From JANPII01 sp031424915 (GTDB lineage: Bacteria > Pseudomonadota > Alphaproteobacteria > Rickettsiales > Midichloriaceae): 14,440 bases of DNA. Position 1 is the first letter of the stretch. Each line of letters starts with the position of its first letter. This document shows, one piece after another, positions 7,544-12,765 of the stretch. Made by a program: the position numbers and the translations under genes. The stretch spans positions 1-14,440 of the forward strand of contig JANPII010000015.1 of assembly GCA_031424915.1 (NCBI GenBank), written 5' to 3'. The notes under the pieces are model-generated. The model did not search any database. It was given only the letters and a program-made list of their open reading frames with translations, and was not told the origin of the DNA.

Positions 7544-8266
7544 ATGTTACACGTTGAGATAAAAGAAGGTTTAAAGACTCACTACAAGGGGGAGGCCCAC
7601 TCATCTTCTACGATTAAAGATCTTGTAAAACAGAATTTTGAGAGGACTTTTGAGAGGACTTTTTGGAGGCCTTTGGATTCTTTTAAGACTTTTGAGGAGT
7701 ATTGTAATATACAATGGGTTAGTGAGAGCTTGAAGGAAAAGGGTGGCAACGGCCATGTCCTCACAAAGGAGAATTGGAACAAATCATTAAGTGAGCTTTT
7801 TCCGGGTCAAACTACCATACACTTGAATCACATTGCTATGGTACAAGTCCTAAACCGGGATGATTCAGACCTCGAGCAGGAGTCGGACTATAGCTTATTA
7901 GATGAAGAGCCATTGAAAGAACAAAACGCAAGCCCGATTCCAGGATATGTCCAGGGCGGGGCTATAGGCTTGGCTGGTGGCCTGGCAGTTGCAGGAACAA
8001 TCGGTATATTAACAGCTTGTGGTGAGCAAGGCACAATCGCTGCAGTCATTACTCCTTTGCTAGAGGTGCATACATGCATGCCTTGGGTCACCGCTGCTAT
8101 TGGCTTGGTAGTTTGTACTGGCGCAGGTGCATTAATTGGCTGGCTGGCTACTGAGAAAGTAGAAAAAACTTGGGCTAATGAAAATAAGAGGAAAATACCC
8201 ACAGATGATAACTGGACAACTACAGAGCAAAATGTAGAGCTGCAATATACGCACCATTTGGGCTAA
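7544..8266 (+). CDS. Unrecognised protein with a C-terminal glycine-rich membrane hairpin
   Basis: I do not recognise this 240-residue protein. Residues 1-110 are soluble and charged with many Trp/Phe, and 108-132 is an acidic, probably disordered stretch. Residues 138-158 (GGAIGLAGGLAVAGTIGILTA) and 181-202 (WVTAAIGLVVCTGAGALIGWLA) are two glycine-rich hydrophobic helices with a short hydrophobic segment between them, forming a likely membrane hairpin. A charged tail follows. There is no N-terminal signal peptide. Glycine-zipper hairpins of this type occur in secreted effectors, inclusion-membrane proteins and toxins, but function here is inference only. FERTFERTF at 32-40 comes from a tandem 12-bp duplication. 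Translation starts at ATG 7544 behind AAGG. The stop is one base before the ccmH ATG, so the two are coupled; it is not FliJ despite following fliI. Confidence 0.75.
   Translation: MLHVEIKEGLKTHYKGEAHSSSTIKDLVKQNFERTFERTFWRPLDSFKTFEEYCNIQWVSESLKEKGGNGHVLTKENWNKSLSELFPGQTTIHLNHIAMVQVLNRDDSDLEQESDYSLLDEEPLKEQNASPIPGYVQGGAIGLAGGLAVAGTIGILTACGEQGTIAAVITPLLEVHTCMPWVTAAIGLVVCTGAGALIGWLATEKVEKTWANENKRKIPTDDNWTTTEQNVELQYTHHLG
7637..7660 (+). repeat. Tandem 12-bp duplication inside the unknown gene
   Basis: TTTGAGAGGACT occurs twice in direct succession (7637-7648, 7649-7660), followed by a copy with 9 of 12 bases matching (7661-7672). Being a multiple of three it keeps the frame and yields FERTFERTFWRP. 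Confidence 0.9.
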
Positions 8267-8267
8267 T

Positions 8268-8636
8268 ATGACCTCCTATAAATTGACATTCTGTATCGCA
8301 GCCCTATTCGCCTTTCACGCTTGGGCTGACCCTCTTGAGGATGAGGCGCAAGAAGCAAGAGCTCAAGCCTTATTTACCCAAATGAGGTGTATGGTCTGCC
8401 AGGGGGAATCTATCTCTGATTCTGGCTCTGCCGAAGGAATTCGCGATTTAGTGCGCAACAAGGTACAGTTAGGCAAAAGTGATGATGAAATATTGACTGA
8501 AATACGCCAACAATTTGGTGACCAAATTATGATGCATCCAGGATGGCGTACCTCCACCTACCTGCTGTGGCTTGCACCTATTTTATTATTTCTAATTGGC
8601 ATCAGCCCATTAATAAGATCCAAATCTAAAAAATAA
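8268..8636 (+). CDS. ccmH: CcmH: cytochrome c maturation thiol oxidoreductase
   Basis: CcmH (CycL/Ccl2 family) keeps the apocytochrome c CxxCH cysteines reduced and acts with the CcmF haem lyase at the periplasmic face. The 122-residue protein has a signal-like hydrophobic N-terminus (1-20, probable end at HAWA), then the redox motif RCMVCQGESISDS with C41 and C44, the helical segment IRDLVRNKVQLGKSDDEIL, the conserved FGDQIMMHPGW (83-93), and a C-terminal membrane helix (98-116). The family's usual motif is RCxVCQNQSIxDS; here GES replaces NQS. The ATG lies one base after the preceding stop with no clear ribosome-binding site, so translation probably depends on the upstream unknown gene. No other ccm gene is in the window. 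Confidence 0.92.
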   Translation: MTSYKLTFCIAALFAFHAWADPLEDEAQEARAQALFTQMRCMVCQGESISDSGSAEGIRDLVRNKVQLGKSDDEILTEIRQQFGDQIMMHPGWRTSTYLLWLAPILLFLIGISPLIRSKSKK

Positions 8637-8812
8637 TTAGTGGAGGGGGAACGGAGACTTGAATAGGCAATAGTATCATAACTATTATTCAATAAGATCA
8701 GACACTTAACAAAGAAAATAATATATAAGAAAGTATTAATAAAATATTTATTGCCTATATTTCCCTCAAGCTATATCTTTGACATACTACCAGTAAACCA
8801 AAGGAGCATGAA
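8637..8812. other. AT-rich intergenic space with a spaced inverted repeat
   Basis: ATAGGCAATA (8663-8672) is matched by TATTGCCTAT (8749-8758), a perfect 10-bp inverted repeat 76 bases apart. AATAGT/ACTATT (8669-8674, 8681-8686) forms a small hairpin after ccmH. No T-run makes it a standard terminator. The strong ribosome-binding site of the next gene is at 8801-8806. Confidence 0.4.
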
Positions 8813-9067
8813 ATGCATGAAGAAATCAAAGCAAGAGAAAGATATTGCGGCCCGATGGATATAGTGGGCGGGGTGGTCTTGGCAAGTATGCCTTTTGTTG
8901 CTGTTGGTAGTGGCTATCTTTGCTATCATGCTCTCACCGCCTTCCCTTTAATTGTTCAAAGTATTTCCTGGGATACTATGATAGCTATTTCAATAGGAGC
9001 GGGTATTGCTATGTTCTTTATAGTCGGAGGTCTGGCTAACCATTTTATTGGCAGTGAAGGAATATAG
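8813..9067 (+). CDS. Small two-helix membrane protein of unknown function
   Basis: An 84-residue protein I do not recognise. A short charged N-terminus (MHEEIKARERYCGPMD) is followed by two hydrophobic segments, about 17-48 and 56-78, the second rich in glycine (ISIGAGIAMFFIVGGLA). The reading frame is credible: AAGGAG at 8801-8806 sits six bases before the ATG at 8813, the best ribosome-binding site of the window. A nearer ATG at 8808 opens an 18-codon frame only. It sits just upstream of atpI on the same strand, but a predicted promoter between them suggests it is not necessarily part of the ATP synthase operon. Confidence 0.65.
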   Translation: MHEEIKARERYCGPMDIVGGVVLASMPFVAVGSGYLCYHALTAFPLIVQSISWDTMIAISIGAGIAMFFIVGGLANHFIGSEGI

Positions 9068-9098
9068 ACCTGCTAATTTCTTATCCACCAACCTTCAC

Positions 9099-9127
9099 TT
9101 GACAATTAAGAGAATTACTCCTAGCAT
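9099..9127 (+). promoter_or_regulatory. Predicted promoter of the atpI-atpB-atpE operon
   Basis: A perfect TTGACA (9099-9104), 17 bases, then TAGCAT (9122-9127, four of six). Initiation near 9134 would give a leader of about 17 bases to the TTG start of atpI at 9151, with no obvious ribosome-binding site. Confidence 0.5.
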
Positions 9128-9150
9128 GCCGAGCACAGATTCGACACTTC

Positions 9151-9447
9151 TTGTGGCGTAAGTTGGAAAAAATAGAACACAAAATCAAGGAAGCTAAGGC
9201 GCGCTTATCGCCCGCTAAGTATAGGAAAGCTGGGTCTAGAGCTTCAGCAAGTAGGTTGATTATTGACCTTATTGCGGGCGTTGGGTTGGGATGCTTTCTT
9301 GGGTGGTTCTTGGATAAACAATTGGGCACTATGCCCTTATTTTTATTCATATTTTCTATTTGCGGCATGATAGGAGGATGGTATAGTTTTTATAAGGACT
9401 ATATAAGGCAACTTAATAAGATAGAACGAGGCAACAAAGATGCATAG
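9151..9447 (+). CDS. atpI: AtpI: F-ATPase assembly protein
   Basis: AtpI assists assembly of the c-ring and often heads F-type ATP synthase operons. The 98-residue protein has a basic amphipathic N-terminus (KLEKIEHKIKEAKARLSP) and two membrane helices, about 36-54 and 61-80, with the family pattern LIIDLIAGVGLGCFLGWFLD followed by CGMIGGWYSFYKDY. No ATG is available in frame: the frame is open back to 9103, and TTG at 9151 is the likeliest start. An ATG at 9126 is in another frame and stops after 11 residues (9161), so a frameshifted N-terminus is an unproven alternative. The last eight bases overlap atpB, whose ATG is at 9440. Confidence 0.85.
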   Translation: MWRKLEKIEHKIKEAKARLSPAKYRKAGSRASASRLIIDLIAGVGLGCFLGWFLDKQLGTMPLFLFIFSICGMIGGWYSFYKDYIRQLNKIERGNKDA

Positions 9448-10162
9448 CCCGATGGAGCAATTTAAGATTCAGCCATTAGCGCAATTTGCCTTGCTGGGCT
9501 GGAATGTGGAGTTTACCAATTCTGCATTATTTATGGCCTTTGCCCTACTTACCATATCTTTATTTCTTATCAGCAGTGTAGCACGGCGAGCATTAGTACC
9601 TGGGCGTATGCAAGCCTCAGGTGAAATGCTTTACCTTCTAATTGAGCAAATGATAGATGGCACGGTAGGAGAACAGGGACGACGCTATATGCCGTTTATT
9701 TTGACACTTTTTACGTTCATTTTAACATGTAATTTACTGGGAATGATTCCATTTAGCTTTACGGTGACGAGCCATATTGCTGTGACTTTTGCCTTGGCTA
9801 TTGTGGTATTTTTAAGTATCACAATTTTAGGCTTTATTAAACATGGTACACATTATTTCTCGCTGCTGCTGCCAGAAGGAACGCCGATGTTTATGGCCCC
9901 GCTTATAATCCTTATTGAACTATTCGCCTACTTGGTGCGCCCAGTGAGCTTATCCGTACGTCTTGCAGCCAACATGACTGCAGGACATATCGTTTTGAAG
10001 GTCTTAGCTTCATTTGTGTTGATGGCCGGATTTTTGGGATTTTTGCCTTTTGCACTCTTGACAGTGCTCACAGGCTTTGAAATATTTATCGCCATGCTGC
10101 AGGCTTATATTTTTACAATATTGACTTGCGTGTATCTTAACGATGCTGTAAACCTGCACTGA
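9440..10162 (+). CDS. atpB: F-type ATP synthase subunit a
   Basis: Subunit a forms the proton half-channels against the c-ring in the inner membrane. The 240-residue protein has about six hydrophobic segments and the invariant arginine at R174 in SLSVRLAANMTAGH, equivalent to E. coli R210. ILIELFAYLVRPVSL (157-171) just before it is also diagnostic, as is NLLGMIPFSFTVTSH (98-112). The N-terminus FKIQPLAQFALLGWNVEFTNSAL resembles that of Rickettsia AtpB. The chosen ATG at 9440 overlaps atpI by eight bases; a second ATG at 9452 is possible. It is followed 42 bases later by atpE, as expected for a Rickettsiales membrane-sector operon. Confidence 0.97.
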   Translation: MHSPMEQFKIQPLAQFALLGWNVEFTNSALFMAFALLTISLFLISSVARRALVPGRMQASGEMLYLLIEQMIDGTVGEQGRRYMPFILTLFTFILTCNLLGMIPFSFTVTSHIAVTFALAIVVFLSITILGFIKHGTHYFSLLLPEGTPMFMAPLIILIELFAYLVRPVSLSVRLAANMTAGHIVLKVLASFVLMAGFLGFLPFALLTVLTGFEIFIAMLQAYIFTILTCVYLNDAVNLH

Positions 10163-10204
10163 CGTTAAATTATAAACTTAACATAATTACAATAAGAGGA
10201 AGCT

Positions 10205-10444
10205 ATGGAAATGGAAGGTTTAAGAGACGGGTTGAAATACTTAGGAGTAGGAATATTGGTATTTGGAATGCTAGGTGCAGCAATTGGGGTGAGTAATATC
10301 TTTTCCGCTTTGCTTAACAGCGTTGCACGCAATCCATCTGCCGAACCACAGTTAATGAAAAGTGCATTCATAGGTGCAGGACTTACTGAAGCAATGGGGC
10401 TATTTAGCTTCTTGCTTGCTTTGCTCCTATTGTTTGTAGTTTAA
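10205..10444 (+). CDS. atpE: F-type ATP synthase subunit c
   Basis: Subunit c builds the rotating ring. The 79-residue protein is a two-helix hairpin with the polar loop ARNPSAEPQ (41-49) and the proton-carrying glutamate E62 in GAGLTEAMGLF. No sodium-ring signature is obvious. The helix-1 glycine pattern reads GAAIGVS (24-30), i.e. GxAxGxS instead of the GxGxGxG of most rings; Rickettsia subunit c has the same form as I recall it. The N-terminus MEMEGLRDGLKYLG lacks the Ala-rich extension of free-living relatives. AAGAGGAAGCT before the ATG is a good ribosome-binding site. The b and b' genes, adjacent in Rickettsia, do not follow; prmC begins 41 bases later. Confidence 0.97.
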   Translation: MEMEGLRDGLKYLGVGILVFGMLGAAIGVSNIFSALLNSVARNPSAEPQLMKSAFIGAGLTEAMGLFSFLLALLLLFVV

Positions 10445-10485
10445 CAGCCAGAGGCTTTCCTCACTTGATGGAGCTTGCTGCATAG

Positions 10486-11367
10486 ATGATTAATACCAAT
10501 GCTAAGCTCATGGAAGTTATGCGTATTGCTACTGCACGTATGTATGATGTTGGTATAAAGCCTATTGATGCTGAGCTGCTAATGGCTGCAGCAGTAGGCT
10601 GCACTCGTCAATACTTACTCCTACATCCTGAGAGTATACAGCTGAACCATAAATCTTTAGATACCTTTCAAACCTTAGTCCAAAGGCGCTTGCAAGGCGA
10701 ACCAATGTCGCAAATATTAGGCTATCGCGAGTTTTGGAGTCGGGAATTTAAAGTCAGCCGCGATGTATTAACCCCGCGGCCTGATAGCGAAGTGTTGATC
10801 GAATGCGTTCTAGATTATATGGCAAATAAGACAGCACCCTACCATATACTGGACCTTGGAACGGGCAGTGGCTGCTTGCTTATAACTTTGTTATGCGAAT
10901 ATCCAAACACCCAAGGCGTGGGGGTAGACCTCAGTACTGCAGCCCTATCTATAGCAAAGCACAATGCCAGCCAGCACGGCGTTGCTTCCCGGGCACAGTT
11001 ACTTCAAAGCGATTGGCTGAGCGCTCTCCCCCAAGATGCAGTTTTTGATATTATCGTTGCTAATCCTCCCTATATTCCCCTTAAGGATATGTCGCTTTTG
11101 CCTATAGAGGTGAGAGAATATGAGCCACATTACACATTGACCGATAATGCCGATGGATTAAGGCATTACAAGCAAATTGCCTCTACGCTGTTGCCGTATT
11201 TAGCAGAAAATGCACATATGTTCTTTGAGATTGGCATTGGCCAAGAGGAAGAAGTTTGTGCCATACTACAGGAACTTGGGTTTTTCATACTGGAAGTCCG
11301 CGCGGACCTTGCGGGTGTTCTACGATGTGTTGTGGCTATAGAAAAAAATAGGGGCCCGGATATTTAA
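10486..11367 (+). CDS. prmC: PrmC (HemK): release factor glutamine N5-methyltransferase
   Basis: PrmC methylates the glutamine of the GGQ motif of RF1 and RF2, which is needed for efficient translation termination. The 293-residue protein has the helical N-terminal substrate domain (1-95), the conserved TPRPDSE at 96-102, the SAM motif LDLGTGSGC (122-130) and the catalytic NPPY at 193-196 within VANPPYI. EYEPHYTLTDNADGLRHY (214-231) is a further family stretch. Length is normal. The only space before it is 41 bases after atpE, and no convincing promoter was seen there, so it may be read through from the atp operon. The ribosome-binding site is weak (GGAGCTTGCTGCATAG before ATG 10486). Confidence 0.95.
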   Translation: MINTNAKLMEVMRIATARMYDVGIKPIDAELLMAAAVGCTRQYLLLHPESIQLNHKSLDTFQTLVQRRLQGEPMSQILGYREFWSREFKVSRDVLTPRPDSEVLIECVLDYMANKTAPYHILDLGTGSGCLLITLLCEYPNTQGVGVDLSTAALSIAKHNASQHGVASRAQLLQSDWLSALPQDAVFDIIVANPPYIPLKDMSLLPIEVREYEPHYTLTDNADGLRHYKQIASTLLPYLAENAHMFFEIGIGQEEEVCAILQELGFFILEVRADLAGVLRCVVAIEKNRGPDI

Positions 11368-11413
11368 AACCAGAGTTTTTGATTAGGATAGTGGTGTAGA
11401 GTGCAGAAAATCC

Positions 11414-11445
11414 TCATTGCGAGCACCGAAGGTGCGTGGCAATGG
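11414..11445 (+). repeat. REP-like hairpin unit, forward copy
   Basis: ATTGC...GCAAT forms the outer stem and CACC GAA GGTG the inner one. The first 20 bases, TCATTGCGAGCACCGAAGGT, equal the complement of the unit at 4442-4476. Confidence 0.75.
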
Positions 11446-11612
11446 CTTCACCCCTGTAGCTGTTTAGTTGAGTGGACGAAAATCCAGGAGATGATATTTG
11501 GCCTATGATCTGGCGATTGTGACCAAAAAGTTATATAACCAGAGATTAGCTTTTACAGCTGCTGGGTAACTGCTTGGGTGATTATGTGAACAGTAAGAAG
11601 TAAATGATGTCA

Positions 11613-11638
11613 ATACCGCGGCCTTTCGACCGCGGTAT
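11613..11638. other. Perfect 9-bp GC-rich hairpin
   Basis: ATACCGCGG (11613-11621) pairs perfectly with CCGCGGTAT (11630-11638) around an 8-base loop, CCTTTCGA. There is no T-run on either side. It could be part of a structured RNA, a transcript-end stem or a repeat unit. Confidence 0.6.
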
Positions 11639-11736
11639 CCGCTCCTACTATTATTTATAGCAGCTGCAAATCTACTAGTCAAGTGGGTAATGAAAGATTT
11701 TTAAAAATATTATTTTTTATTAATAAGCTAATTTGG

Positions 11737-11766
11737 CACCTAAGGAAAATACTTATAGGTGTTTTT
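11737..11766 (+). terminator. Weak candidate intrinsic terminator
   Basis: CACCTA (11737-11742) pairs with TAGGTG (11756-11761), extended by AG/CT across a two-base bulge, and is followed by TTTTT (11762-11766). It is 370 bases beyond prmC, so its link to that transcript is uncertain. Confidence 0.35.
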
Positions 11767-11836
11767 AAGTGTCAGCACTCTTATCCAACACGAAATTCGC
11801 GCCTATAGGTGAATTGGTGCGCAATGGGGTTCTTAG

Positions 11837-11867
11837 ATTGTAGCAGACCTTCGGTGCTTCTAATGAC
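11837..11867 (-). repeat. REP-like hairpin unit, reverse copy
   Basis: ATTGTAGCAGACCTTCGGTG... through TAATGAC matches the unit at 4446-4476 at 27 of 31 positions. With the forward copy at 11414 it brackets about 390 bases. Confidence 0.65.
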
Positions 11868-11935
11868 AAGGTTGTATTTCATGGTTTATATGTACTAGTT
11901 GACACCATTACCGAACTCTTACGCTTGGACTGTAT

Positions 11936-12475
11936 CTACAATTGCTGTCCCAAATATGCTTCTAGCTTGACAATAATTTTATCCACCAAATAGCCTACAT
12001 CTTCTTTGCCGCTTTCTACCTGTATGGGAGCGGTAGTATAAATTTCCTGACGTTCCTGCATCATCTTTTCTAAAACTGCATGCTGGTCGGTGCCATTAAA
12101 TTCTGGCCTGGTATTGCGCCGTGCGATGCGTTCATAGAGGGTATCAAAATCAGCCTGGAGCCATATCGCCACGCCAACATCTGTAATTAGTTTGCGTACT
12201 ACAGGGTCTACAAAGCTATTTCCTCCGGTGGAAAGCACAACAGCTCCATAGCGCAGAATATCAGTAATCACCTCATGTTCTTTGCGTCTAAGATATGGTT
12301 CGCCTTTAAATTCTACAATATCAACAATAGGCAAACCTTCTTGGCCTTCTATGACCTTATCACTATCATAAAATTGCAAGTTTAGCTTGCGGGCGAGGCG
12401 GCGACCCACGGTGCTCTTACCACTGCCCATCATGCCCACTAATACCAAGGGTTTCGTTAGATTATGCCGCTTCAC
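11936..12475 (-). CDS. aroK: Shikimate kinase AroK
   Basis: Phosphorylates shikimate at O3 with ATP in the chorismate pathway. The 179-residue protein has Walker A GMMGSGKST at 14-22, the DSD magnesium/shikimate motif at 37-39, GEPYLRRKE (59-66) with the substrate arginine, and the lid RRNTRP at 119-124, followed by ERQEIY, which supplies the last substrate arginine. The usual GGG substrate loop reads GGN (84-86), an unusual third residue, so activity should not be taken for granted. The start is GTG at 12475; no ATG lies before the P-loop, and the promoter at 12505-12533 leaves a leader of about 22 bases, supporting it. The usual partner aroB is not adjacent: downstream (below 11936) is the repeat-bearing space. 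Confidence 0.9.
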   Translation of the reverse strand: MKRHNLTKPLVLVGMMGSGKSTVGRRLARKLNLQFYDSDKVIEGQEGLPIVDIVEFKGEPYLRRKEHEVITDILRYGAVVLSTGGNSFVDPVVRKLITDVGVAIWLQADFDTLYERIARRNTRPEFNGTDQHAVLEKMMQERQEIYTTAPIQVESGKEDVGYLVDKIIVKLEAYLGQQL

Positions 12476-12504
12476 TGTTATATTCTCACTTTAGTTGTCT
12501 CCGC

Positions 12505-12533
12505 ATTATACCACAGCTTCAGGCTATCTGCAA
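12505..12533 (-). promoter_or_regulatory. Predicted promoter of aroK
   Basis: On the minus strand TTGCAG (12533-12528), 17 bases, then a perfect TATAAT (12510-12505). Initiation near 12498 fits the GTG start at 12475. Confidence 0.55.
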
Positions 12534-12590
12534 GTTGCGATGCTGTTTAGAGTTTTTATTATACCTGAATTTACAATATAATATAACTAA

Positions 12591-12692
12591 TACCAAGTCT
12601 CAGCTAAAACAGTACAAGGAGTGATAAGCGATGTGTAGTAAAATCTACATGAGCGAGGAGCGACGCTGTAATCTTTTAGCTGAGAGTCGGTA
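12591..12692. repeat. 102-bp palindromic element with 19-bp arms
   Basis: The arms TACCAAGTCTCAGCTAAAA (12591-12609) and TTTTAGCTGAGAGTCGGTA (12674-12692) are reverse complements at 17 of 19 positions, with an uninterrupted 11-bp core CTCAGCTAAAA/TTTTAGCTGAG. The interior adds GTAG TAAAAT CTAC and further partial pairing. Size and form are like the small palindromic elements of Rickettsiales, but I cannot assign a known family. It lies between the promoter of aroK and the 3' end of the next gene. Confidence 0.65.
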
Positions 12693-12707
12693 CAAGAATA
12701 TGCCGCA

Positions 12708-12752
12708 GCCAGATAGCCAAACCTTGCGGTCAAGTATAGATGGCAATCTGGC
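12708..12752. terminator. Hairpin after the 459-residue unknown gene
   Basis: GCCAGATAGCCA (12708-12719) pairs with TGGCAATCTGGC (12741-12752), 11 of 12 positions, around a 21-base loop. It begins 13 bases past the stop codon on the minus strand. There is no T-run, so it may be a transcript-end stem rather than a true intrinsic terminator. Confidence 0.4.
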
Positions 12753-12765
12753 AAACGGCAGTGTA

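Larger units (their letters stand above)
11368..11935. other. 568-base gene-free space between convergent prmC and aroK
   Basis: No coding frame with credible composition or ribosome-binding site was found on either strand. The space holds two REP-like units in opposite orientation near its ends (11414-11445, 11837-11867), a perfect 9-bp GC hairpin (11613-11638), an intrinsic-terminator-like hairpin (11737-11766) and a very AT-rich stretch (about 11695-11735). It may be a decayed gene or inserted element. Confidence 0.7.

Noticed and set aside
8779..8784. TTGACA as a -35 box for the 84-residue gene
   Set aside because: A matching -10 would fall on the ribosome-binding site, leaving no leader.
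11616..11640. T-arm-like sequence (TTTCGA between GC-rich arms) suggesting a tRNA or tmRNA end
   Set aside because: The stem is 9 bp with an 8-base loop, and no acceptor, D or anticodon arms could be fitted around it.
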